Made by a program: the position numbers and the translations under genes. 64,000 nucleotides of DNA, from contig CAMLHK010000001.1 in assembly GCA_946479925.1 (NCBI GenBank), positions 91,187 to 155,186 on the forward strand. The letters are read 5' to 3'. Positions within the stretch are counted from its first letter, which is position 1; the number at the start of each line of letters is the position of its first letter. This DNA is from an uncultured Lactobacillus sp. GTDB taxonomy: Bacteria; Bacillota; Bacilli; Lactobacillales; Lactobacillaceae. This document shows positions 44,815-56,091 of the stretch, piece by piece. Under the pieces are notes generated by a model. It was not told where the DNA came from. It was given only the letters and a program-made list of their open reading frames with translations, and ran no database searches.

Positions 44815-46053
44815 TTGAAAAGTTCAGATCAATTACCCGACGGATGGCATAAAGCCTTTTATACCCTATGGTTAGGTTGTTTTATTACCGGTATGGGGTA
44901 TTCCATGACAATGCCCTTCATTTCGCTTTTCATTGCTGATTTAGGGCATTACAGCAAGTTTCAAATCAGTATGTACTCCGGTCTTGCATTTGCAATGACC
45001 TTTATTGCCCAGGCAATAGTATCACCTTATTGGGGAAACCTTGCTGACCGTAAGGGGCGTAAACTCATGTGTATGAGAGCTTCTGGCGTCATGGCCTTAA
45101 CTATTACGGCAACCGGATTTGCACCAAACGCGATTTATATCATTGTGATGAGATTCATTCAAGGAGCTTTTTCCGGTTATATTAACAACGCAACAGCACT
45201 TATTGCTGGCGAAACACCGCATAGAAAAAGTGGTTGGGTAATGAGCCAGATGATGACAGCAGGGACTGCTGGCAACCTTGTCGGCCCACTGCTTGGTGGC
45301 GTTTTATCAAACTTTTTTGGCAACTGGCTTGGCGGTGCTTGGGGTTACCGTATTCCTTTCTTCATTACGGGTTTTTTAATGGTACTAGTTTTTCTTGGCT
45401 CAACCTTCCTAGTACAAGAGAAATTTACGCCAATTTCGCGTGAAGAAATGAAACCAATGAAGGAAATTATTCATACTCTACCTAACGTTAAATTGATTTT
45501 TGTAATGTTCATCACCACCCTATTAGTGCAAGCTGCCAACATGTCGATTGATCCGATTGTTTCGCTATACGTTAAATCAATGATGCCAAACAGTAAAAAT
45601 ATCGCCTTTGTTGCCGGAATAGTGGCTGCTACTCCTGGCCTTGGAACTTTACTTGCCGCCTCAAAAATTGGTCATAAAATGGATGAAATTGGCCCGCTAA
45701 AAATTTTACGTCTTGGCTTAATCGTTGGTGCAATTCTGTTTGTACCAATGGCTTTAACTAATTCTCCTTGGGCCCTTGCAGGGTTACGTTTTCTACTCGG
45801 TATTGCCAGTGCCGCAATGCTTCCTGCAGCTCAAACTGTATTGACACTTAATACCCCAGCAGAAAGTTTTGGTCGAATCTTCAGTTACAACCAATCGTTC
45901 CAAGCTGTCGGTTCCGTTTTTGGTTCATTAATGGGATCAACTATTTCAGGTTTGTTTAATTATGCAACCGTCTTTTGGACGACTGGCTTTACCCTATTAA
46001 TCAATTTTATGCTCATTATCTTTTTCAGTTTAAAGAAAAACACTAGCAAGTAA
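44815..46053 (+). CDS. MFS multidrug-type transporter
   Basis: 412 aa, about 12 membrane segments. Motif A is well kept (GNLADRKGRKLM) and motif C-like glycine/proline pattern occurs in helix 5 (AGNLVGPLLGGVLSN), both typical of drug/H+ antiporters. The start is a TTG with GATGAGG 5 bases upstream; no better ATG exists. It converges on the next MFS gene over a shared terminator. Substrate unknown. Confidence 0.87.
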   Translation: MKSSDQLPDGWHKAFYTLWLGCFITGMGYSMTMPFISLFIADLGHYSKFQISMYSGLAFAMTFIAQAIVSPYWGNLADRKGRKLMCMRASGVMALTITATGFAPNAIYIIVMRFIQGAFSGYINNATALIAGETPHRKSGWVMSQMMTAGTAGNLVGPLLGGVLSNFFGNWLGGAWGYRIPFFITGFLMVLVFLGSTFLVQEKFTPISREEMKPMKEIIHTLPNVKLIFVMFITTLLVQAANMSIDPIVSLYVKSMMPNSKNIAFVAGIVAATPGLGTLLAASKIGHKMDEIGPLKILRLGLIVGAILFVPMALTNSPWALAGLRFLLGIASAAMLPAAQTVLTLNTPAESFGRIFSYNQSFQAVGSVFGSLMGSTISGLFNYATVFWTTGFTLLINFMLIIFFSLKKNTSK

Positions 46054-46086
46054 AAAGCTAACCAGAAATTTCTGGTTAGCTTTTTA
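46052..46086. terminator. bidirectional terminator between two MFS genes
   Basis: Near-loopless perfect stem AAAAAGCTAACCAGAAA / TTTCTGGTTAGCTTTTT. Confidence 0.85.
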
Positions 46087-46095
46087 TCGTCCATC

Positions 46096-47346
46096 TTATT
46101 TTGCAGCTGGCTTTGCTTTTGTTTTATTCATTACAATGATAGTAACTACAAAAGTTAATAGACTCAGTATTATCAAGCCTAATATAGCATAGTTAACATG
46201 CGTAGCAGCCGACAAAGTTGTAAAGGCGGTTGTCATTAACGGGCTAACAACTAGTAAAACTGTATTTATTAGACCAACAGATGATGCCAGAATTTTACGG
46301 TCAACTGTAGTAACTAGCCATTGCGTTAGTTTTGGACTAGCAGTTCCTGCAAAGAAGCCCATTAAACAATAAGTAATCAGGCAACAAATTAATTGTTTGC
46401 CCATAATTGAAATACAAACAAAGGCAGCTGCAATGTTTGCAAGTAAGACAACCAAATAAAGGGAAATATTTTTGAATAATCTAGTCCCAGCAATACTACC
46501 TAAGGCGGCACCGACGCCTGCCATTGCGCCGACTAAAGCAATTGTAAAACTATATGTACCGATTAACATTGTTTGACGATTCCCAGCTATTACGATTGAC
46601 AATAGAGGCTCAATCGTACTTAAAACGCCATTTAGTAATGCAATAACTAACACAGTGGTCAAAAGTCCACCAGCCTTTTTTACTTGTTTTAAAGCCAAAG
46701 CCATTGTTGCCCAATAGCTTCTATCGTCTACTTCTTGGACTTTATCTTGTGAAGTATGCTTGTGCCGCTTCCGCGAAATGCTAAGATAAATCAAACCTGC
46801 TACGATAAATGTTAGTCCATTAATAGCAGCTAGCACAGAATAGGACATAAACAGTAGTAACCCTGAACCAATAAATTGACTAATCAGTGTAATTACTTGC
46901 GACACTCCAGTAGTAAAACCCTCGGCTTCACCAACTTCATCTTCTTTAACTAAATCAACAATTAAAGGAGTGCTTAGTCCGCTTGAATATGTTCCAAGGG
47001 TATCTGAAATAAAGTTAATCACAATTACGGTCATTACTAAGTTCCAGCCAGCAATATTTTGACTGAATAGAAAACCAACCAATAAATAGAGCGCTCCTCT
47101 AATCATTGCCAGCCAAACAATCTTAGAAAATTTATTGTTTGTGCGATCTGCAAAATAACCGCCAAAGCTAGATAAGAGGCGTGGAATAGATTCAGAAATT
47201 GCAATTAACGACAATGCAAGTGAGTAATTTTTTAACCGACTGGCATAGGTCATTAAAGCCAAATAAAATAGAATGTCTCCCGCACTTGATAAGATGCTGG
47301 CAATCGAAAACTTGCGGTATTCTTTATTTCTTAAAAAAACAATCAT
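46096..47346 (-). CDS. MFS transporter, divergent from an Rgg-type regulator
   Basis: 416 aa, about 12 membrane segments. N-terminal half shows RNKEYRKFSIASILSSAGDI and a motif A-like loop FGGYFADRTNNKF. It belongs to the macrolide-efflux-like branch of MFS. The gene is read away from the Rgg-type regulator 104 bases off, the usual arrangement for a regulated transporter, so it is a likely target. Substrate unknown. Confidence 0.85.
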   Translation of the reverse strand: MIVFLRNKEYRKFSIASILSSAGDILFYLALMTYASRLKNYSLALSLIAISESIPRLLSSFGGYFADRTNNKFSKIVWLAMIRGALYLLVGFLFSQNIAGWNLVMTVIVINFISDTLGTYSSGLSTPLIVDLVKEDEVGEAEGFTTGVSQVITLISQFIGSGLLLFMSYSVLAAINGLTFIVAGLIYLSISRKRHKHTSQDKVQEVDDRSYWATMALALKQVKKAGGLLTTVLVIALLNGVLSTIEPLLSIVIAGNRQTMLIGTYSFTIALVGAMAGVGAALGSIAGTRLFKNISLYLVVLLANIAAAFVCISIMGKQLICCLITYCLMGFFAGTASPKLTQWLVTTVDRKILASSVGLINTVLLVVSPLMTTAFTTLSAATHVNYAILGLIILSLLTFVVTIIVMNKTKAKPAAK

Positions 47347-47450
47347 CTTTTCACTCCTAAATGTACTTCTTTACAATTATTATATTTGAGTTAGAATTTT
47401 AAATTAAAAAGTGTCATATATGAAACAATGTTTTTAAGGATATACTAAAA

Positions 47451-48311
47451 ATGACTATCGGCAATTTACTTAAAGAGTATCGAATTAAGGCGGGTAAAAC
47501 ACAACGTTCTTGGATTGGCGAGATTATCAGTCCGTCCTTTTATTCAAAAGTTGAAAAGGGCTTAAGCCGTATTTCAGCGGAAGATTTAATTGAATTATTA
47601 AGACGAAATCATGTTAATCTTGCGTCTTTTTTTGATGAAATTGATTACCAAGCCAAATCAAATGATGCACTAGAAAAAGAAATAATTACTCAAATCACCG
47701 ATGCTTATTATGATTGCGACCTTAAACACCTAAAAGAAATCAAACAAACAATTATTAATAGTACTTTTGCAGATAAAGATGAGCTCTTGCTGCGTGTTGA
47801 TTCAGTGTTAGCAATAATAGAACAAACAACTGAAAAGCTAAGTTCAAAAGAAAAGAGTGAATTAAAAAGTAAATTCTTTAATGCCGAAAATTTCGATAGA
47901 GATACAATAACCATTTTTTTGAACTTTATGTACTTTTATGATTTTGGTAGCGATTTAGTGATTACTAAGAAAATTTTTCGCCAATTTAAAAATAGTAATG
48001 CCGAGGACACTCAATTCATTGTTTTAGGCATTTTAATTAATATGATTGAAATGTGCATAAGCGAGAACAAGTATACTGATGCTTGGGAACTAATTGAGAT
48101 GTCCAAGCAAGTTCCAACTAAACCAATTACTTGTTTCAGCAAAATGCTCTTATTGATTTTAGAAAATCTGCTTAAGTATCACGATGAACCAAAGCAAGTC
48201 TACATCGATAATTGCCAAAAAGAAGTTGAACAACTTTCTCTAATTGGTATGACCGAGCTTAGCAAAAGCTGTCAAAGAATGATTGATGAAAACACCAAGA
48301 TGACAAATTAG
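47451..48311 (+). CDS. Rgg/GadR/MutR-family transcriptional regulator
   Basis: 286 aa. N-terminal XRE-type helix-turn-helix (GNLLKEYRIKAGKTQRSW ... SFYSKVEKGLSRISAEDL, residues 3-60), then a ~220-residue helical region with TPR-like packing typical of Rgg regulators, which bind a short peptide pheromone or another ligand. AAGGA lies about 9 bases upstream of the ATG. Likely targets are the divergent MFS transporter and the small exported protein just downstream. No peptide-pheromone gene with a good ribosome binding site was found next to it. Confidence 0.88.
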   Translation: MTIGNLLKEYRIKAGKTQRSWIGEIISPSFYSKVEKGLSRISAEDLIELLRRNHVNLASFFDEIDYQAKSNDALEKEIITQITDAYYDCDLKHLKEIKQTIINSTFADKDELLLRVDSVLAIIEQTTEKLSSKEKSELKSKFFNAENFDRDTITIFLNFMYFYDFGSDLVITKKIFRQFKNSNAEDTQFIVLGILINMIEMCISENKYTDAWELIEMSKQVPTKPITCFSKMLLLILENLLKYHDEPKQVYIDNCQKEVEQLSLIGMTELSKSCQRMIDENTKMTN

Positions 48312-48397
48312 TGTATGTGCTTTTATTTTTACAAATAATTTGCTGTATAATCATACTTGTTAATAAGCATTTATTTACAGAATATTTGAGGTCAATT

Positions 48398-49030
48398 ATG
48401 AAAAAAGCAAAACTAATAAAACTTATTTCCCTTGCGGCAATTTTTCTAGGAATTGGAAGCATTGGTTTAGCAGCCAGTGTTAGAGATGTTAATGCAAGCA
48501 GTGAAGATGAAACCGTGCTTACACCTCCAGAAATTGCAGTAGAAACTGGTAATGAATATGGCGCCTTAAAAAAGGATGTTTTTCCTAAGAGCTGGAAAGG
48601 TTATTGGGGCGGTAAAAGTGATTACCGTTACATTATCCGTGAAGGTTTTGGTGACGTTTATGGCAACTGCACTATTGTGGAATACGGTTATGTAAAAGGT
48701 ACGCATAACTATCCGTGGCAAATGCCTGAAGAATGGAAGAAAAAATGTGTAGCAAATAGATTGTATCTCCATGCTACGCGTAGAACGTGGGTAAGTAATG
48801 CTGGCATCACATGGGCTATCTTAGGCTATCCATTATCTGAACCTATCCAAAAAGATGACATTGCTATTACTTGCCGTACCGAAACAATCAAAGGTAAGAA
48901 GTACCGCGTCATGTTCGAAGCTAATCCGAAAAACTTCAAGGTAACCAGTCAGTACTTTAGAGCCAAGAAGTTAACCAAAAAATATGCTCATCATCAATTC
49001 AAAGACATGGAATATTCAACTAAGTTTTAA
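48398..49030 (+). CDS. secreted protein of unknown function
   Basis: 210 aa from an ATG with GAGG 7 bases upstream. Signal peptide with KKAKLIK, a hydrophobic core and a cut near VNA-S (residue 33). The mature part is rich in aromatic residues and Lys, has a Cys pair region (GNCTIVEYG, KKCVANR, ITCRTE) and no anchor motif. I do not recognise a family. TATAAT is at about 48340, inside the gap after the Rgg gene, so it can be transcribed on its own; the Rgg regulator is a plausible controller. Confidence 0.75.
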   Translation: MKKAKLIKLISLAAIFLGIGSIGLAASVRDVNASSEDETVLTPPEIAVETGNEYGALKKDVFPKSWKGYWGGKSDYRYIIREGFGDVYGNCTIVEYGYVKGTHNYPWQMPEEWKKKCVANRLYLHATRRTWVSNAGITWAILGYPLSEPIQKDDIAITCRTETIKGKKYRVMFEANPKNFKVTSQYFRAKKLTKKYAHHQFKDMEYSTKF

Positions 49031-49047
49031 TTTAGGTATTCACAGTA

Positions 49048-49092
49048 ATTGCAAAAACAAAAGGCGGCAAAAGCCGCCTTTTGTTTTTGCTC
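49048..49092 (+). terminator. very strong terminator
   Basis: Perfect 18-base stem GCAAAAACAAAAGGCGGC / GCCGCCTTTTGTTTTTGC with an AAAA loop. Confidence 0.9.
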
Positions 49093-49186
49093 ATTACTCA
49101 AATTATCTTCTTCATTAATTCAGCTAGCTATCCAATTGGACAAGTGCTTTATTTAGGTTTTTAGTCTTATCTTCTGACTACATAAT

Positions 49187-49230
49187 AAAAACCCCGAAGT
49201 TAAGATTACTTAATTTCGAGGCTTTTAACG
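49187..49230 (-). terminator. terminator of the bgl transcript end
   Basis: Minus strand AAGCCTCGAAATTAAG / CTTAACTTCGGGGTTTT stem and T-run after the histidine phosphatase gene. Confidence 0.75.
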
Positions 49231-49245
49231 AAGTCATACTTCTTT

Positions 49246-50070
49246 TTATTTAGCTTTCATGCCATTGTTATAGTATTCCAAACTACCAATTTCTCCAGAC
49301 AACTTAAATTTGCCATTTTGATAAATTAGTTTAGTTACAGAATCATTAGCTAATCCTTTACCTTCAAAAGAAGGGAAATTCTGTGTTGATAAAAATAAGT
49401 TAATCGACATGCCTGAACTTACTACTAGAACATTACCACCTTTACGCTGGTGTTTCTTTGCAATTTCAGTCAGTACATCAGTCATCCGTTTTTCAACAAC
49501 TTGTGAGCTTTCCGCACGGTATTGTTCAGGCAGATTGGTGTTTAACTTATTTTGCTGATCTAAAGCATAGTATCCATCTTGCATTTTATTTTGGAACAGT
49601 TTGCCTTCTTTTTTCACAAAGTCGTCAATACTGTCATAACCAAAATATGCTGCAATTTCAGGAACATTTTTTGCTACATCTGGTCGTCCTTCGTAACTAC
49701 CATAGTTGCATTCGCGAAGACGCTCGTCAGTCTTAACTTTTATCTTCTTGTTACCAGAGTAATCCAAAGCTCCACGAGCAGTTTTTTCTTGTCTACTCAA
49801 ATCACCAGAATATGCTGCTTTAAACTTTGTTCCTTTAAGACCTTTTCCAAGATACTCTGCCCCTTTGACACCATTATCAGTCAAAGTATAGTCACTCCAG
49901 CCTTGTGCAAGGTGCATAACATTAGCTGTAGTTTCGCCATGACGCGTCAAATAAATCACTACAGGCTTATTATTGTTCTTGCTCTTTGCTTGAATTTGAG
50001 TGGAGTTAGTAGAGAATATCCCCAAAATTCCTACAAGTACTGTCAAAAAAGTAATTACTTTACGTTTCAT
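49246..50070 (-). CDS. secreted histidine phosphatase family protein
   Basis: 274 aa from the chosen ATG. Signal peptide (KRK, hydrophobic, cut near IQA-K, residue 28). The catalytic motif is VIYLTRHGETTANVM, with the phosphohistidine in RHG; a second motif SSGMSINLFLS replaces the usual H-G. The substitution of the second catalytic His by Ser is odd and could change or abolish phosphatase activity. The gene starts 26 bases after the stop of the GH1 gene with no terminator, so it is probably the last gene of the beta-glucoside operon. Substrate unknown. Confidence 0.85.
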   Translation of the reverse strand: MKRKVITFLTVLVGILGIFSTNSTQIQAKSKNNNKPVVIYLTRHGETTANVMHLAQGWSDYTLTDNGVKGAEYLGKGLKGTKFKAAYSGDLSRQEKTARGALDYSGNKKIKVKTDERLRECNYGSYEGRPDVAKNVPEIAAYFGYDSIDDFVKKEGKLFQNKMQDGYYALDQQNKLNTNLPEQYRAESSQVVEKRMTDVLTEIAKKHQRKGGNVLVVSSGMSINLFLSTQNFPSFEGKGLANDSVTKLIYQNGKFKLSGEIGSLEYYNNGMKAK

Positions 50071-50096
50071 TTTTTCACCTAAATTAAATATCATAA

Positions 50097-53550
<3,454 letters not shown>

Positions 53551-53569
53551 TTTTCCCTCCAAAATCTAA

Positions 53570-53646
53570 AAACCGAGAATATAAAGAATCTGCTCTGTAA
53601 ATTACGTTACGCAAAATACATAGCTCATCTTTAAGTTCTCGGGTTA
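53570..53646 (-). terminator. LicT-controlled terminator before the PTS gene
   Basis: AACCCGAGAA / TTCTCGGTT arms on the minus strand with inner pairing and TTTTT at the end, overlapping the RAT site so that only one structure can form. Confidence 0.75.
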
Positions 53647-53669
53647 ATGCCTGTAAACAGTAACACACC
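53643..53669 (-). promoter_or_regulatory. RAT antiterminator site (PTS leader)
   Basis: Minus strand GTGTTACTGTTTACAGGCAT followed by TAACC, the ribonucleic antiterminator pattern bound by LicT/BglG proteins. Confidence 0.85.
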
Positions 53670-53683
53670 GTTTAAACTAGTAA

Positions 53684-54574
53684 TTAATTTTTAATTGAAG
53701 ATTGCTCTGAATCATCTGTATGATCACTCTTCTGGCGATGAGTAACTCGCCATACATGAAGTGCTAAATATACTTCATCATCAGGTTGCAATTTCCAACT
53801 AGCTTGTTTAGATAAATAAGTGCCGATTTTTAAAACCGTCTCGTATGCTTTTTGATACTTTACCTTCATTAGTTCAAGTAAAGAATTATCAAGCTCACTC
53901 CCATCACCTTCGTCATCTATTGGGTAGAGATGTCGCACCATAAATGATCTAAGATGCGTCATAAACCTACTAAAATTAAATGATTCAGTGTCAAGTTGCA
54001 TGCCGTATTGATATTCAATAATTTCAACTACACCGCGTATCGACTTGGTAATCTTGATTGTGTCCTGAATTTTAGCTTGGTTTGAACCAGCATTGATAAA
54101 GTGGTAAGTAAGAAAAACTTCTTCCGTCTTTGGAAAAGCTAATCCTGTTTCCCCTTCGATCAACCTCAGTGCGTCTTTTGCAGCAGCATACTCTTTGGGA
54201 AATAGTTTATTTAACTCCCAGCCGAGCGTATCCTGCCCAAGTTCAACACCATCATCGGTTCGCTTTAGCATAAAATCGATGTGATCAGCTAAAACCAGAT
54301 ACTGATAATCAGAAAACTTTACGTCCAATCGCTTGTTAACTAAGTTAATAACATCGGTGGTTAAGGACAATGTTCGATCATCAAGATCACTAACACTATC
54401 AATCATCTCCATGTTCTTCTCAACTGCAACAAAACGACGGGTAATTTTATCTTCATCAATCAGATCACCCGGCTTTTTACCAAAGCCAATGCCGTTTCCG
54501 ATTACTACCCAATCAACACCAGATTCATCCGACACCAAGGCAGCGTTGTTGTTAAAATTCTTGATAAATTTCAC
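53684..54574 (-). CDS. licT: LicT/BglG-family transcription antiterminator
   Basis: 296 aa. RNA-binding CAT domain at the N-terminus (KFIKNFNNNAALVSDESGVD ... GNGIGFGKKPGD, residues 1-55) and two PRD domains. Histidines at 98 (LADHID) and 158 (LTYHFI) in PRD1 and at 207 (MTHLRS) and 273 (ALHVWR) in PRD2 are the positions phosphorylated by the PTS to set activity. It binds RAT sites and stops termination when beta-glucosides are present. The start is GTG with GAGGAG 7 bases upstream. First gene of the bgl unit, subject to its own antitermination. Confidence 0.95.
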   Translation of the reverse strand: MKFIKNFNNNAALVSDESGVDWVVIGNGIGFGKKPGDLIDEDKITRRFVAVEKNMEMIDSVSDLDDRTLSLTTDVINLVNKRLDVKFSDYQYLVLADHIDFMLKRTDDGVELGQDTLGWELNKLFPKEYAAAKDALRLIEGETGLAFPKTEEVFLTYHFINAGSNQAKIQDTIKITKSIRGVVEIIEYQYGMQLDTESFNFSRFMTHLRSFMVRHLYPIDDEGDGSELDNSLLELMKVKYQKAYETVLKIGTYLSKQASWKLQPDDEVYLALHVWRVTHRQKSDHTDDSEQSSIKN

Positions 54575-54597
54575 TCAGCAAACTCCTCTTTCAATAA

Positions 54598-54646
54598 AAA
54601 AACCTATGAACAACACTATGGGTTTATATCCTTGTTGTTCATAGGT
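54598..54646 (-). terminator. LicT-controlled terminator before licT
   Basis: AACCTATGAACAACAA / TTGTTCATAGGTT arms on the minus strand followed by TTTTTTT; overlaps the RAT site. Confidence 0.85.
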
Positions 54647-54671
54647 TAATGCCTGATCGAATCAGTAACAC
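54643..54671 (-). promoter_or_regulatory. RAT antiterminator site (licT leader)
   Basis: Minus strand GTGTTACTGATTCGATCAGG followed by CATTAACC, the same pattern as the RAT before the PTS gene. Confidence 0.85.
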
Positions 54672-54688
54672 ACTTATTTACGTATATG

Positions 54689-54717
54689 ATTATAGAACAG
54701 TGTTAAAGCGATTTCAA
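54689..54717 (-). promoter_or_regulatory. promoter of licT and the bgl operon
   Basis: Minus strand TTGAAA, 17-base spacer, TATAAT; starts transcription about 10 bases before the RAT site. Confidence 0.75.
54703..54716 (-). promoter_or_regulatory. cre (CcpA) site over the bgl promoter
   Basis: Minus strand TGAAATCGCTTTAA matches 13 of 14 positions of TGWAANCGNTNWCA and overlaps the -35 element, as expected for CcpA repression by glucose. Confidence 0.65.
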
Positions 54718-54834
54718 CAATTATTTGAAGATTTTTATCAGTACTTGCATTTATTTTAAATAAATGTGCAAATAGCGCTTTTTTCTCTAAAATAAAGTAT
54801 AGTGATTATTAAAAATAGCGGAAGGTAAACTAAA

Positions 54835-55788
54835 TTGGCTAAAAAAAAGCAAAAAACTTCATTATTAAGGCAAAAAATATGGTCTTCTATTCAAATTATT
54901 CTGATTGGCGCCCTTTTTTACTTGGGTGTCACCTTAATCTTTTTTGGTTCGGGCTTTGGTAGTTCCTATCTCTTGCAGCAAAACGCCGAAAAAGCAACTT
55001 CGGAATTATCCGCTAAACAAGCTACCAAAAACAAAAAGCACAAGACTAACTATGATGCGAGCAAAACAGAATCGATTAGCGCAAGCAGGATACTAAAATC
55101 AAAGCAAGTTAAGGCCTATGCAATTGGGCGTATTTCAATTCCAGCCGTTAGCATTCATAATCCTTTGTTTGCCGGATACGGTGATCAAAATCAAAATTTA
55201 GAATACGGTGTAGTCACCTGCCTCCCCGACAGAACAATGGGCGGCAAAAACAACTACGTTTTAGCTGGCCATTACATGGGCTCATATGGACCGGCGGTTT
55301 TAGACAATCTGCATTTAGCCAAAATAGGTGACCTGATTTACGTAACCGATCTTCATCATATTTATGTCTATGAAACAAATAGTATTTCGTTTGCAGTAAA
55401 GCCTACTCAGGTGGAAGTCGAAAATAATGTTAATGACAAAAGTATGATTACATTGATAACCTGTTCCGATTTCAACACGTCAAAATATGGTTACGGTGAG
55501 CATCGAACTGTGGTCCAAGGCGACTTAATTAGTAAAGTTAAGGCAACTAAAACAAATCTTGCCGCTGCAGAGCTAGCTGCTAATTCTGAATCCAAAGAAA
55601 ATACGAAAGAAATTTCTTTACCTGTTAAAAACAAGAAGAAAGTAGTCAAAAAACGCGTTCAAGTTCATTCACGTATCCACCCACAATTTTTTCAAAAAAT
55701 GAGTGTAATCAATGCTTGTGTGCTTGGCTTTAATATTATCTTCTTCATCATTATCTGCTGGTGTTTAGTGCGAACTTGGTACAGGTGA
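54835..55788 (+). CDS. class A-like sortase with extra C-terminal membrane segment
   Basis: 317 aa. N-terminal membrane segment (about 18-40), a Lys-rich linker, then the sortase domain with His146 (LAGHYMG), Cys210 (LITCSD) and Arg224 (GEHRTVVQG). The T-L-x-T-C-x pattern is of class A type. Unlike a minimal class A enzyme, a basic linker (KKVVKKRVQVHSR) and a second membrane segment (about 290-312) end the protein, as in some lactobacillar and pilus-type sortases; no pilin genes are nearby. The start is a TTG with GGAAGG about 8 bases upstream. It lies just before the LPQTG proteins it probably anchors. Confidence 0.88.
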   Translation: MAKKKQKTSLLRQKIWSSIQIILIGALFYLGVTLIFFGSGFGSSYLLQQNAEKATSELSAKQATKNKKHKTNYDASKTESISASRILKSKQVKAYAIGRISIPAVSIHNPLFAGYGDQNQNLEYGVVTCLPDRTMGGKNNYVLAGHYMGSYGPAVLDNLHLAKIGDLIYVTDLHHIYVYETNSISFAVKPTQVEVENNVNDKSMITLITCSDFNTSKYGYGEHRTVVQGDLISKVKATKTNLAAAELAANSESKENTKEISLPVKNKKKVVKKRVQVHSRIHPQFFQKMSVINACVLGFNIIFFIIICWCLVRTWYR

Positions 55789-56091
55789 TTTTGATTGAAA
55801 CGACATGTTAATAAAAAAATTAGGAATCTTTGATATTCATATATATGTGTTAGTAAATTGTTGTATAAATTAAATTAATAGAACGAAAAAGCTTGTTATT
55901 TTTGTGAATTCCAACAAAGTAACAGACTTTTTAGTCAGTCATAAATTTTATTTAGCCAAATCATTAATTCTGATATTAAAAATTTGGTCAATTATAATTT
56001 GATTTAAATTATATTATGAAATTTAATGGTTAGTTCTATCCTATCCTAATATACTGTAAATGTACTTAACTTTATTCTATAGGAGGATATC
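55789..56091. other. AT-rich intergenic region before the first LRR protein
   Basis: No gene seen in ~300 bases. It ends in a strong AGGAGG site 6 bases before the next ATG. Several A/T-rich hexamers could be a promoter (for example TTGATT ... TATATT near 56000), but none is decisive, and no terminator for the sortase gene is evident. Confidence 0.4.

Noticed and set aside
48311-48397. N-terminal extension of the secreted protein, or an Rgg-linked hydrophobic peptide (MYVLLFLQIICCIIILVNKH)
   Set aside because: The frame starts at a GTG overlapping the Rgg stop with no ribosome binding site; the ATG at 48398 has one and starts a normal signal peptide.
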